From: DATAGF01 sp963813355
GTDB lineage: Bacteria; Actinomycetota; Thermoleophilia; Miltoncostaeales; Miltoncostaeaceae
Length of the DNA: 23,550 nucleotides
Direction: 5' to 3'
NCBI GenBank assembly: GCA_963813355.1
Contig: CAWEYS010000014.1
Span: 1 to 23,550, forward strand
Position 1 is the stretch's first letter. Each line of letters begins with the position of its first letter. Positions 1 through 8,900 of the stretch are shown here, piece after piece. Position numbers and translations under genes: made by a program. The notes below the pieces were generated by a model. That model made no database searches and had not been told where the DNA came from. It was given only the letters and a program-made list of their open reading frames with translations.

Positions 1-73
1 GTCGCGCGCCTCCTGGGGTGACCGTCGCCAGCGGGTCAGGCGGCCGCGGCCGTCCTCTGCGAGTATCCGCCGC

Positions 74-1297
74 GTGCGCCGACGGGTGGTAATCACGGGC
101 GCGGCGTCGTCAGCCCGCTCGGCGCCGGGGCCAGCATTCTGGACGCCCTCGCCCCGAGCCGGTCGGCGTCGACGTCCTCGAGGTGGAGGCCGTCGGCGCG
201 AACCCCGCCTTCGTCGCCGAGGCGAGGACGCCCGCGAGCGCCTCGGCCAGCGCGACGCGCCGCGGATCGATCGCTCGGGACAGCTGGCCGCGTCGCGGCG
301 GCCCTCGCGCTCGAGGACGCGGGCGACCAGACCACCCCGCCCGAGCGCGTCGGCGTCTCGATCGCGGGCGTGCACCGCGGCGCGGAGACCCTGCTGAAGC
401 CCGCCGCGCCCTGCTCGAGCGCGGCGCGACCACATCGGGCCGCTCGCCATCCCCTCCTCGCTGCCCAACCACCCCTGCGCGGCGGCGGCGCGCGCGTCGG
501 CCTGCGCGGGCCCTCAGCGCGCCGGCGACGCCCTGGCGGCCGGCTCCGACGCCATCGCCACCGGCCTGGCGACGATCCGCGAGGGCCCCGCGACGTGGTC
601 GTGGCCGGCGGAGCGGACGCCCCGTTGTCGCCGCTGGTCGTCGCCGGCTACATCAAGGTGGGCGCGCTCGACCACGACCCCGGCGACGCCGCCCGGCCTC
701 GCGCCCGTCGACCGCACCCGCGACGAGTTCGTCATCGGCGAGGGGGCCGGGATGCGTGCTGGAGGAGCGCGAGCGGGCGCTCGCGCGCGGCGCCCGCATC
801 TATGCCGAGCTCGCCGGCTACGGCAGCTCGTGCGACGCGGGGCACCCCACCGACCCCGACCAGACGGGCGAGGGGCCCGCGCGCGCCATCGCCGAGGCCC
901 TGGCCGACGCGGCCTGACGCCCGAGGACGTCGACTACGTCAACGCGCACGCCACCTCGACCCCGGCCGGCGACCTCGCCGAGGCCCGCGCGCTGGTGCGC
1001 GCCGGCCTCGCCGGGGCGACGGTCTCGTCGACCAAGTCGGCCCACGGACACGGCCTGGGCGCGGCCGGCGGCGTCGAGGCCGTCGCGACGCTGATGGCGT
1101 TCTCGCGCGGGCTCCTGCCGGCGACCCTCAACCTCGAGGACCCCGACCCCGAGGCGCCCTTCGACCACGTCCTCACCCCCCGGCCCGCTCAGGTGGACGC
1201 GGCGATCTCGAACTCCTTCGGCTTCGGCGGGCACAACTCGTGCCTGGCCTTCGTGCGGCACGAGACCGACGGCGACGGGGGCCGCCCGCCGGCCTGA
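74..1297 (+). pseudogene. fabF: Beta-ketoacyl-ACP synthase (FabF/KAS II-like), multiply frameshifted
   Basis: The family condenses malonyl-ACP with acyl-ACP in fatty-acid (or polyketide) chain elongation. The N-terminus RRVVITG starts at a GTG at 74, but the frame is lost within about 30 bases (a G seems missing from what should encode GAGVVSPLG). Recognisable pieces follow in changing frames: ALALEDAG and ERVGVSIAGVH near 310-375, IGPLAIPSSLPNHP near 434-475, DVVVAGGADAP near 592-625, a DRTRDEFVIGEGAG piece near 710-750, and LEERERALARGARIYAEL near 760-815. From about 918 the frame is clean to the stop and carries both catalytic His motifs, VNAHATST and KSAHGHGLGAAGG, then the C-terminal SNSFGFGGHNS. 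I count about seven or more shifts. The TACA-type nucleophile Cys motif expected after GLRGP (near 505-520) is not found in its normal context. Either a decayed gene or a poor-quality contig end. The family call is secure; KAS II versus a polyketide-type KS is not. Confidence 0.8.
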
Positions 1298-1332
1298 GCC
1301 ACGGCGGCGACGATGTGGGATGCTCCGCCGCG

Positions 1333-1710
1333 GTGAAGAGGATCCTGCTGCTGTGGGCGTTCAACGCCGTCGCCCTGATCGTGGCCGACTGGCTCATCGA
1401 TGGGATCCACTTCGACGACGAGTGGGTCGTGATCCCGGCCGGCGCCGTCTTCGGCATCGTCAACTGGCTGGTCAAGCCGATCGTGACGCTGCTCTCGCTG
1501 CCGGTGATCATCCTGACGCTCGGCATCGCGCTCTTCTTCGTCAACCTGCTGATGCTCTACCTGACGTCGTGGATCGTCTCCGGATTCAGCATCGACGGCT
1601 TCTGGTCGGCCGTCGGGGCGACCATCCTGATCTGGCTGGTGAACTCGATCCTCCAGGGCATCTTCGGCGTGGACGACATGCGCCGCAGGCGGGCCGCCGA
1701 GGCCCGCTGA
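1333..1710 (+). CDS. Phage holin superfamily IV-type small membrane protein (PF04020-like)
   Basis: A 125-aa very hydrophobic protein with four predicted membrane segments at about residues 3-20, 31-50, 55-80 and 88-112. The pattern NWLVKPIVTLLSLPVIILTLG followed by LFFVNLLMLYL is characteristic of the family named after a mycobacterial 4-TMS holin. Most members are chromosomal and of unknown function, so the holin name is historical and does not imply lysis. I chose the GTG at 1333 because translation from it gives the usual VKRILLLWAFN beginning with a single basic residue before the first membrane segment. The C-terminus is short and basic (MRRRRAAEAR). It lies 35 bases after the damaged FabF-like gene and before a stem-loop-rich spacer, so it probably ends its transcript there. 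The family is recognised with good confidence; the role is unknown. Confidence 0.85.
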   Translation: MKRILLLWAFNAVALIVADWLIDGIHFDDEWVVIPAGAVFGIVNWLVKPIVTLLSLPVIILTLGIALFFVNLLMLYLTSWIVSGFSIDGFWSAVGATILIWLVNSILQGIFGVDDMRRRRAAEAR

Positions 1711-1736
1711 ACGTTCAGGAGGAGTTCAGGGGCCCA

Positions 1737-1802
1737 GGACCACACTCGACCTCGGTGGTCCGCGATCCCCTCTCCGATCGCGGGCCCCGGTTCGTTCCGG
1801 GG
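1737..1802. promoter_or_regulatory. Three consecutive stem-loops between two genes
   Basis: The 122-base spacer holds three back-to-back perfect inverted repeats: GGACCAC (1737-1743) with GTGGTCC (1755-1761); CCGCGATC (1760-1767) with GATCGCGG (1776-1783); and CCCCGG (1785-1790) with CCGGGG (1797-1802) around a TTCGTT loop. The first two overlap by two bases and could be alternatives. They could end the upstream transcript or form a structured leader for the regulator gene. A TTGACC that resembles a -35 box follows at 1806-1811, but I see no matching -10. Confidence 0.45.
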
Positions 1803-1832
1803 CGATTGACCCCCGCTCGGCAGGGGCCCAAG

Positions 1833-4800
1833 ATGACGCGGATGCTGCGCGCTCGGCTCTTCGGGGGGCTGGCCGTCGAGGTCAACGGGCGTGCGGTCGC
1901 GGACGTCCCCGGCATGAAGCCGCGGGCGCTCCTGGCCTACCTCCTCAGCCGCCCCGAGCCGGTGTCGCGCGCCCGCCTGGCCGGGGTCTTCTGGCCCGAC
2001 GTCCTGGACACCAGCGCGCGCGCCTCCCTGCGCAGCGCCCTGTGGAGCGTGCGGGCGGCGCTCGAGGCCGTCGGCGGGGGCGACTACCTGGTCGCCGACC
2101 GCGCGAGCGCGGGCCTGGCGCCGGACCTGCCGCGGTGGATCGACGCCGAGGAGGCCGAGCGGCTGCTCGCGGCCGGCGACCGCGCCTCGCTGGAGCAGGC
2201 GGTCGAGCTCGCGGCGCGCCCGTTCCTCCCCGAGATCGCCGACGAGTGGGCGATCGAGGCGCAGGACGCATGGCGCGACCGCCTCGTCGCGGCGCTCGAC
2301 CGGCTGGCCGAGCTCGCCGAGGCCGACGGGGACGCGCCGGCGGCCATCGAGTGGACGCGCCGGGCGCTCCGCCACGACCGGCTGCGCGAGGCCGGCCACC
2401 GCGCCCTCATCCGCCGCCTGGCCGCCGCCGGCGAGCGCGCCCAGGCCATGGCCGCCTACCGCCGCTGCCGGGACGTGCTGTCCGCCGAGCTCGGGATCCC
2501 CCCCTCGGCCGAGACCCGCGAGCTCGCCGACGGGCTGCGCACCGGCGGCCCGGCCCCGGCCACGGCGCCGGCCGCCGCGCCCCCGCCGCCCGCCCCGGCG
2601 CCGCCCGCGCCGGCCCGGCCCCCCCTGCGCGGGCGGGACGCCGAGCTGGCCGTCCTGCGCGCGGCGCTCGAGGCCGCCATGGGCGGCCGCGGCGGCGTCG
2701 CGGCCATCGCTGGGGTCGCCGGCATCGGCAAGAGCCGGCTCGCGGCCGAGGTCGTGGACCAGGCCGCCCAGGCGGGCGCGCGCACCGCGTCCGGCGCGGC
2801 GCTCGACCTCGAGAGCGGCCCCCCCTACGCGGCGTGGTCGGAGGCGCTGCGCGGCCTGGTCCGCGCGACCCCCGCGCCGCCCGCCGAGGCCCGCTGGCCG
2901 GCCGACCTCGCCCTGCTCTGCCCGGCGGTCGAGTCGGCGTGGGGGCGCGAGGCCGCCGCCGCGGCGACCCCCGACCTCGAGCGGCTGCGGATCTTCGACG
3001 CGGTCGTCGAGGCGATCGCCTGGTCGGCGCAGGGGGCGCCCACCGTCGTCCTGCTGGAGGACCTGCACCGCGCCGACCCGGCGAGCCTGGCGCTGCTGGG
3101 GCACGTGGGCCGCCGGCTGGGCGACCTGCGGGCGCTGGTCGTGGTCACCCGCCGCCCGGCGGCCGACGGCGAGGTCGAGCGGGCGCTCGAGGCGGTGCGC
3201 CGTGGGGAGGGCGCGCTGGCCGAGGTGGCCCTGGGGCCGCTCGGCCCCGAGGCGATCGCGGCCATCGTGGCCGACGCGGCCTCGGGTCTGGGCGGCGAGG
3301 GCGCGGCCCGGGTGGCCGGCGCCGCCCAGGGCAACCCCCTGATCGCCCGCGAGACGGCGCGCGCGGCGGCCGCCGGGCTCCCGCCCGAGGAGGGGCTGCG
3401 CGGCTCGGTGCGGAGCTCCCTGACGGGGCTCTCGGGCGTCGGGCGCGACCTGGTCGCCCTGGCCGCCGCGGCCGGGCGGCCGCTGAGCCCCGGCGAGGCG
3501 GTCGAGATCCTCGGGCCGGAGCCGGCGGCCCACGCGCGCGACGCCGCCGCCGAGGCGGGGCTGCTCGTGCCGCGCGGCGACGGGCGGCTGGCCTTCTCCC
3601 ACGACCTCGTCGGGCGCGCGTGCGCGGCCGAGCTGGCGCCGGAGCGCCTGGGGTGGGCCCACCAGCGCCTCGCCGACGCGCTGGCCGGGCGCCCGGCGGG
3701 TCGCGCGGCCGAGGTCGCGCGCCACCTGCGGCTGGGGGGCCGTGGCCCGCGCGCCGTGCCCTACCTGGCGGCGGCGGCCGCGGAGGCCCGCCGGCTCGGG
3801 GCGCTCGACGAGGCGGCCGGCTTCCTGGCCGAGGGCATCGCGCTCGCGCCGCCGCCGGACGCCGAGGCCGAGCTGTGGCTGGGCCTCGCCGACGTCCACG
3901 CCTGGCGGGGCGACCGCGAGGCGCTCGACGCCGCCTTCGCGCGCGCCCGGGCGCTGCTCGAGGCGGGCGGGGACCCCGCGGCGCTCGCCGCCGCCTGGGC
4001 CGCGCGCGGCCGCTGGCTGCGCACCTCCATCTGCTACCCGCGCGAGTCGCTCGAGGCCTACCGCACCGCGCTCGGACTCCTCGACGGCGGCGTCGACGCC
4101 CCGGAGGTCGAGGTGCTGGCGCGGGCCGGGTCGGCCTGGGCCGAGTCGGTCGCCGGCGACCCCGAGCGCGCCGAGGCCGACATCGAGGCGCTCGAGGCGC
4201 GGCCCGACGCCGCTCACGATCCGGTGCTGGCCGCCGAGCTGGCCCTCGACCGCACCATGGCCATGATCCGGGCCGGGCGGCTGGCCGAGGCCGACGAGCA
4301 GGGCCTGCGGGCGACCGCGCTGGCCCGGGCGGCGGAGCGGCCCGAGCTGGCGTCGGTGGCGTACAGCAACATCGCGGCCGCGGCCGCCGCGCGCGGCGAC
4401 TTCGCGCACTGCCTCGAGCTCGTCGAGCGCGCGGGGCCCGACGAGCGCGTCGGCCCCGGGCTCGCCGCCCACGTCCACGCCGCCCGGGCGCACTCCCTCT
4501 CGCGCCTCGGCCGCCACGCCGAGGCCGTCGCCGCCGCCCGCGCGCAGGAGGAGCTCGCCTCGCGCGCCGGGGCGGAGGACCTCGAGGCCACCGCCGCCTT
4601 CGACCTCGGGTGCGTCCTGCTCGCCGCGGGCGAGCCGCTGGCGGCCGCCGAGCGCCTCGGGGTCGCCCTCGCGTCCGGCGACGCCCACTTCTCGCGCCCG
4701 CTCGCCCGCCTGCTGCGGGCGCAGGCGCTCGCGGCCGCCGGCGACCCCGACGCGGCCGCGGAGGAGGTCGGGCGCTTCCCGTTCGAGCCCGTGGGACCCG

Positions 4801-5174
4801 GCGACCTGCCCGAGACGCTGCTGGGGCGCCTGCCGCGCACGCAGGCCCTCGTGGACATGGCCCGCGGCGAGCCCGAGCGCGCCCTGCGCCGCCTGGACGA
4901 GGCGGAGCGGGTCTGGCGCCTGCGGCTGGCGTCCGCCCCCGAGGGCGACGTGTTCGCCGCCGTGGTCGCCGACCTCGGCCGGCCGCCGGTGGCCGGGCTG
5001 GTCGAGCCCGCCGTGGAGCTCGGCCTGACCCTCGCCGACCGCGCCGAGGCGCTTGCGGCCCTGGGCCGGCTCGACGAGGCCCAGGCCGCCGCGCGCGAGG
5101 CCGCCGCCCTGGCTGACGAGACCGGATTCGACGGCTACCGCGAGAGGCTGGTGGGCGATGCCCGAGTTCTCTGA
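1833..5174 (+). CDS. BTAD-domain (SARP/AfsR-like) transcriptional activator with AAA ATPase and TPR region
   Basis: A 1113-aa regulator. Residues about 4-95 are an OmpR-type winged helix (RLFGGLAVEVNG, then GMKPRALLAYLL and ASLRSALWSVRAAL). Residues about 100-235 are the BTAD bacterial transcriptional activation domain (AIEWTRRALRHDRLREAGH, AYRRCRDVLSAELGI). A Pro/Ala-rich linker of about 25 residues follows near 238-263. The AAA ATPase has Walker A GVAGIGKS near 293 and Walker B VVLLEDLH near 403. The rest, about 640 to the end, is Ala/Leu-rich helical repeat of TPR type. This order matches AfsR/SARP large regulators, which activate secondary metabolism or stress genes after ATP-driven assembly. 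ATG 1833 is preceded by AGGGG at six bases. Its 3' end overlaps the SRPBCC gene by 17 bases, so the two are translated from one message. Its targets cannot be read from the sequence. Confidence 0.9.
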   Translation: MTRMLRARLFGGLAVEVNGRAVADVPGMKPRALLAYLLSRPEPVSRARLAGVFWPDVLDTSARASLRSALWSVRAALEAVGGGDYLVADRASAGLAPDLPRWIDAEEAERLLAAGDRASLEQAVELAARPFLPEIADEWAIEAQDAWRDRLVAALDRLAELAEADGDAPAAIEWTRRALRHDRLREAGHRALIRRLAAAGERAQAMAAYRRCRDVLSAELGIPPSAETRELADGLRTGGPAPATAPAAAPPPPAPAPPAPARPPLRGRDAELAVLRAALEAAMGGRGGVAAIAGVAGIGKSRLAAEVVDQAAQAGARTASGAALDLESGPPYAAWSEALRGLVRATPAPPAEARWPADLALLCPAVESAWGREAAAAATPDLERLRIFDAVVEAIAWSAQGAPTVVLLEDLHRADPASLALLGHVGRRLGDLRALVVVTRRPAADGEVERALEAVRRGEGALAEVALGPLGPEAIAAIVADAASGLGGEGAARVAGAAQGNPLIARETARAAAAGLPPEEGLRGSVRSSLTGLSGVGRDLVALAAAAGRPLSPGEAVEILGPEPAAHARDAAAEAGLLVPRGDGRLAFSHDLVGRACAAELAPERLGWAHQRLADALAGRPAGRAAEVARHLRLGGRGPRAVPYLAAAAAEARRLGALDEAAGFLAEGIALAPPPDAEAELWLGLADVHAWRGDREALDAAFARARALLEAGGDPAALAAAWAARGRWLRTSICYPRESLEAYRTALGLLDGGVDAPEVEVLARAGSAWAESVAGDPERAEADIEALEARPDAAHDPVLAAELALDRTMAMIRAGRLAEADEQGLRATALARAAERPELASVAYSNIAAAAAARGDFAHCLELVERAGPDERVGPGLAAHVHAARAHSLSRLGRHAEAVAAARAQEELASRAGAEDLEATAAFDLGCVLLAAGEPLAAAERLGVALASGDAHFSRPLARLLRAQALAAAGDPDAAAEEVGRFPFEPVGPGDLPETLLGRLPRTQALVDMARGEPERALRRLDEAERVWRLRLASAPEGDVFAAVVADLGRPPVAGLVEPAVELGLTLADRAEALAALGRLDEAQAAAREAAALADETGFDGYRERLVGDARVL

Positions 5175-5550
5175 GCGCTCGCACTGCCGGGCGCCGGCCG
5201 AGGAGGTCTGGAAGCTCCTCCACGACCCGGCGCGCTTCCCCGACTGGTGGGCCGGCACCGAGCGCGTCGAGCCGGGCGGCGACGGCGCCGTGACCCGCTA
5301 CCTCGACGGTTGGCCGGACTTCCCGATGCCCACCGCCGTGACCTCCCGCCGCGAGGCCGGGGCCATCGTGATCTCCTGCCTGCGCTCGGACATCGTCCAC
5401 GAGTGGACGCTCTCCCCGGCCGAGGACGGCTGCGACGTCGCCGTGCGCGTGACCATCCCCGAGGAGGAGGCCGCCCGCCTCGACCCCGTCCGGGCCGAGG
5501 TGCTCGCCTCCATGGCGCGGTTGGTCCAGGTGGCTCAGGCCGCGGCGTGA
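5158..5550 (+). CDS. SRPBCC family (polyketide cyclase/START-like) protein
   Basis: A 130-aa protein with the features of a small SRPBCC (Bet v1/START) fold: an N-terminal strand FSERSHCRAPAEEVWKLLHDPARFPDWW, where the VW...L.D...FP.WW motif is diagnostic, then beta-strands and a final amphipathic helix (DPVRAEVLASMARLVQVAQ). Members bind hydrophobic ligands in a deep pocket; some are cyclases or aromatases, many have no known ligand. No catalytic residues can be assigned. It starts inside the end of the BTAD regulator gene (17-base overlap), so the two are co-translated and it may serve the regulator as a ligand-binding partner; that is inference. It converges on the secreted protein gene, whose likely stop is 25 bases away. 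Length is slightly short for the family (usually 140-160 aa), but both ends look complete. Confidence 0.85.
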   Translation: MPEFSERSHCRAPAEEVWKLLHDPARFPDWWAGTERVEPGGDGAVTRYLDGWPDFPMPTAVTSRREAGAIVISCLRSDIVHEWTLSPAEDGCDVAVRVTIPEEEAARLDPVRAEVLASMARLVQVAQAAA

Positions 5551-5574
5551 CCTCGCCGACTCGACCCGCCTGCC

Positions 5575-7228
5575 CTAGCGCCGGGGCACCGCCGAGACGG
5601 TGAAGGGCGGGAACGCGACGCGCCGACACCGACCCGCTGAGGCGGCCGGTCGATCCCGGCGGGTGTCTCAGCGTGAGGCGGACGGTGCTGGTGCGGCCCC
5701 GCGCCAGCCGCGGGACGGTCCAGGTGACGATCCGGCCCGAGCGCGTGCCGCCGGGGCGCGCCGCCAGGAGGCGGGTGCCGCAGCAGATCGCCAGGCTCAG
5801 GCGCACGCCCTGGGCCGTCACGCGCCCGCGGTTGCGCATCACGGCCGTCCAGCCGATCGTGCCGTCGGCCCGCCGCACGCCGGCCAGCCCGGCGGTGACC
5901 ACCGGCCGCGGGTAGCTGTCGAAGTCGGCCGCCTGGAGGAAGCCGCCGTCGCCGCTCTCGGAGGGCAGCACGGCCAGGCCGTTCCCGCCCGACGACGCCG
6001 ACAGCCCGATGTCGAAGAGGTCGCCGCCCACCCGCACCGGCGCCGTCGTCCACGACTCGTTGAAGCGCGCCGCGGCCAGCGTGGCGGTCGCCGAGCCCGG
6101 CCCCTCCTGGTCGAGGAAGGCCACGAAGGCGCGCCCGGTGCCGCCGATCGCCACGCGCGCCAGTGACGCCTCGATCCAGGTGAGGCCGTCGCCGGGCGTC
6201 AGCTGTGCCCCGGCGGGCCACCCCGCGCCGGACGGCTTCACCGCGGCCAGGATGGGCGTGGCCTGGGGCGTCCCGAGGCCCGCCCAGCTGAGCACGAGGT
6301 CGCCGGACGCGTTCGCCGCCACCCGCGGCGCCTCCCCCGGCGCCACGGCCTGCGGCGCGCCCCAGGCGGTGTCGAGGCCGGCCTCGGCCACCACGACGGA
6401 CGGCGTCGCGGCGGTGCGGTCCTCCCAGGCCACGGCGGCACGGCCGTCGTAGCCCGCCCCCGCCGAGGGGATGCGGGCGCCGGCCGCGGCGAGCGGCGTC
6501 ACCGCGGTCCAGGCGCCCTCGGTCGAGCGCACCGCCGCGTAGACCGGCCCGGTCGCGAAGAACCCCGGGCCGGACGGGACGGTCCAGGCGGCGACGGCGG
6601 TGCCGTCGGGGGAGAGGGCGAGGGACGGCTCGGTCGCGCCCGGGCCGAGGGCCAGCGGCGGCGTCTCGGCCCACGCCGCGCCGGAGGTGGGGCGGCGCGC
6701 GGAGCGCACCGTCCACGCGCCGGCGGCGCGCTCGGCCCACACGAGCGCCGCGGAGCGGTCGCCGCCGTCCATCGTGGCCAGCGCCCCCCGGAAGCCGAAG
6801 TCCTCGTCGACCGCGCCGCCCGGCGCCACCGGGATCACGCGCCAGTCGCCATGAGGCCGATCGCGCACCGCGGAGCGGATCGCGCCACCGGGGACGCGCC
6901 AGACGACCACCGAGCGCCCGGCCGGCTCGATCGCGGCCGCCGGAGGGCTGGGCGCGCTGGGGAACGTCCCCGACAGCACCGCCTGCACCCAGGGCGCGTT
7001 GGCGGGGTCGCGCACGCGGGCCTCGACGCGGCTGCGCCCCCGGATGGTGGTGGTGAACGCCGCCAGGGCCTCGCCGCCGGTTCCGGCCGCCGCCGAGGGA
7101 TCCCCCGGCTCGGCGCCGCGGGGCGTGATCGTGAGCGGCGGGTGCCACGTCCGGCCCGCGGCCGCGGCCGTGCCCGCCGCCGCCACCGCGACCAGCACCC
7201 CCGCCAGCGCCACCCGCCCCCAGGTCAT
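5575..7228 (-). CDS. Secreted protein of unknown function with beta-propeller-like repeats and a CARDB-like C-terminus, frameshifted near its end
   Basis: Starts MTWGRVALAGVLVAVAAAGTAAAA, a clear signal peptide with an Ala-rich cleavage site. The body (about residues 30-430) repeats a motif of small hydrophobic strand, Ala-Trp or Val-Trp, and Gly-rich turn (for example AVAAWTVPSG, AAVAWEDRT, LVLSWAGLG, AFVAFLDQEG), typical of secreted WD40/sialidase-like propellers in Solirubrobacterales-type genomes. From about 455 a CARDB/DUF11-like beta-sandwich follows (WTAVMRNRGRVTAQGVRLSLAICC, then TSTVRLTLRHPPG). In the starting frame the ORF runs on through the whole convergent SRPBCC gene to 5135 as Arg/Pro-rich junk. 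Reading one base over near 5615-5625 gives VAFPPFTVSAVPRR and a stop at 5577-5575, in the spacer. I therefore place the true end there: about 550 aa with one extra base or two missing. Function unknown; no enzyme motif seen. Confidence 0.7.
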
Positions 7229-7308
7229 GGCGGGCACGATGTCATCCGCGGGTGGCGGCGGCATCCCCGCCGGGTGCGCACCGCCGGGGCCAGGGCGCTG
7301 GATCCATC

Positions 7309-7331
7309 CGGGGGCTCAGCCGCGGCCCCCG
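7309..7331 (-). terminator. Hairpin after the aldehyde dehydrogenase gene
   Basis: CGGGGGC (7309-7315) and GCCCCCG (7325-7331) form a perfect 7-bp stem around a 9-base loop, starting about 12 bases after the aldehyde dehydrogenase stop codon in its reading direction. There is no T-run, as is common for actinobacterial terminators. The 114-base spacer to the next minus gene holds nothing else that I can support. Confidence 0.5.
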
Positions 7332-7342
7332 AATGTGTTGCG

Positions 7343-8797
7343 TTAGTCCTTCGGAACCGTAAGAAGGACGAGCTTCTGCTCGCTCATGCTGCGCACCGCG
7401 AAGCGCGGGCCCTCGCGGGTGTTGCCGCTGTCCTTCACGCCGCCGTAGGGCATCTGGTCGGCGCGGAAGGTCGGGGTCTCGTTGATGAGCACGCCGCCGA
7501 AGTGGAGCCGGGCGGCCCAGGCCATGGCCGCGTCGGTGCGGGCGGTGAAGATCCCGGCCTGGAGGCCGAAGGGCGAGGAGTTGGCGAGGTCGATCGCCTG
7601 GTCGACCGAGGCGTAGGAGGCCAGGCCCACGACGGGCCCGAAGACCTCCTCGCACGAGACCTTCATCTCGGGGTCGATGCCCTCGATCACCGTGGGGGCG
7701 ATGAGGCCGTCGTCGCCCACGGCGCCGCCGGTGAGGATGCCGCCGCCCGACTGGCGCGCCTCGCCGATCCACTCCAGGATGCGGTCGCGGTTCTCGGCGT
7801 CGATGACCGGGCCGACGTCGGTGGCGTCGTCCATGGGGTCGCCGACCACGAGGGCCTCGACGGCGGCGACGAAGAGGTCGCGGAACCGGTCGTAGGCGGC
7901 CTCGTGCACGTAGACGCGCTGCACCGAGATGCACGACTGGCCGGCGTGGGTGAAGCCGGAGCCCGCGAGCTTGCGGGCGGCGGTCTCGAGGTCGGCGTCG
8001 GGCTCCACGATCACCGGGGTGGAGTTGCCGAGCTCGAGCGCCACGTGCTTGCGCGGCTGGCGCTGGCGGATCCCCCAGCCCACGGGCGGGCTGCCCGTGA
8101 AGGAGATCATGGGGACGTCGGCGTGGTCGACCAGGGCGTTGCCCACCGAGCCGCCGCCGCCGATCACGACCGAGAGGAACCCGTCCGGCAGGCCCGCCTC
8201 GGCGAGGGTGCGCGCCAGCAGCAGGGCCGACAGGGGCGTCGACGAGGCCGGCTTCAGCACCACCGGGCAGCCGGCCGCGATCGCCGGCGCCAGCTTGTGG
8301 GCCACGAGGTTGAGGGGGAAGTTGAAGGGCGAGATCGCGCCCACGACCCCGACCGGCTCGCGCAGGATGATTCCGAGCTTGCCGGCGCCGGCGGAGCTCG
8401 ACTCCATCGGGACCACCTCGCCCGCCAGGCTGCGCGCCTCGACGGCCGAGAAGGTGAGCGTGTCGACGCAGCGCGCCGCCTCGCCGCGCGCCTGCTTCAT
8501 CGGCTTGCCCGCCTCCAGGCAGATGGTGCGCGCGAACGTCTCGGCGCGGTCGGCCACCAGGCGGGCCGCGCGCTCGAGCACCTGCGCGCGCTCGGCCGGC
8601 GGCGGCGGGGGGAGGTGGGCGAGGGCGCCGGCGACCGCCGCGTCCACGTCCTCCGGGCCCCCGACCGCCACGCGCGCGATCTCCTCGCCGCTGTAGGGGT
8701 TGAGCACCGGGAGGTCCTCGTTGAGCTGCTCGAAGCGCCCGCCCTGCATCAGCCCCGTGGGCTGGGCCGGGTCGAGGGCCGGGCTCAGGACCGCCAT
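7343..8797 (-). CDS. NAD(P)-dependent aldehyde dehydrogenase family protein
   Basis: A 484-aa cytoplasmic dehydrogenase that oxidises an aldehyde to its acid through a thiohemiacetal. Family marks in order: NPYSGEEIARV near residue 32; the cofactor-binding segment GVVGAISPFNFPLNL; PVVLKPASSTPLSALLLA; the general base Glu255 in ALELGNSTP; the nucleophile Cys289 in GFTHAGQSCISVQRV; EVFGPVVGLASY; and the C-terminal MPYGGVKDSGNTREGPRFAVRSM. The motif after Glu255 is GNSTP rather than the usual GGKSP. GQSCISVQRV resembles the lactaldehyde/glyceraldehyde-type subfamilies, but the substrate cannot be fixed. ATG 8797 has GGAGG six to eight bases upstream. It is divergent from an acetolactate synthase-like gene across 159 bases, which suggests shared control and perhaps a shared pathway. 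Full length, no defects. Confidence 0.92.
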   Translation of the reverse strand: MAVLSPALDPAQPTGLMQGGRFEQLNEDLPVLNPYSGEEIARVAVGGPEDVDAAVAGALAHLPPPPPAERAQVLERAARLVADRAETFARTICLEAGKPMKQARGEAARCVDTLTFSAVEARSLAGEVVPMESSSAGAGKLGIILREPVGVVGAISPFNFPLNLVAHKLAPAIAAGCPVVLKPASSTPLSALLLARTLAEAGLPDGFLSVVIGGGGSVGNALVDHADVPMISFTGSPPVGWGIRQRQPRKHVALELGNSTPVIVEPDADLETAARKLAGSGFTHAGQSCISVQRVYVHEAAYDRFRDLFVAAVEALVVGDPMDDATDVGPVIDAENRDRILEWIGEARQSGGGILTGGAVGDDGLIAPTVIEGIDPEMKVSCEEVFGPVVGLASYASVDQAIDLANSSPFGLQAGIFTARTDAAMAWAARLHFGGVLINETPTFRADQMPYGGVKDSGNTREGPRFAVRSMSEQKLVLLTVPKD

Positions 8798-8841
8798 CAC
8801 TGCCTCCTCCGCTGGCGCGGCGCGCGGCCGCGGGACTCGCT

Positions 8842-8858
8842 CCGAGGATACCCCTCGG
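8842..8858. promoter_or_regulatory. Inverted repeat in the divergent promoter region (candidate operator)
   Basis: CCGAGG (8842-8847) and CCTCGG (8853-8858) form a perfect 6-bp inverted repeat with a 5-base centre. It lies midway between the divergent aldehyde dehydrogenase and acetolactate synthase genes. On the minus strand TATCCT (8851-8846) overlaps the repeat and would make a -10 box about 48 bases before the dehydrogenase start, so a bound regulator would cover it. Confidence 0.3.
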
Positions 8859-8900
8859 GGGCTAGTGTGGACCGGTGGCGCTCCCCGTCCTCGTGGCGGG

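Noticed and set aside
1..73. Gene end or regulatory element before the synthase
   Set aside because: No open frame, ribosome site or hairpin there could be supported.
1333..1710. Prophage lysis holin
   Set aside because: The family is mostly chromosomal despite its name, and there are no phage genes around it.
1557..5258. A 1233-aa open frame on the minus strand opposite the BTAD regulator
   Set aside because: It is Arg/Gly/Pro-rich with no domain and lies exactly antisense to a gene with clear wHTH, BTAD and Walker motifs. Long shadow frames are normal at this GC content.
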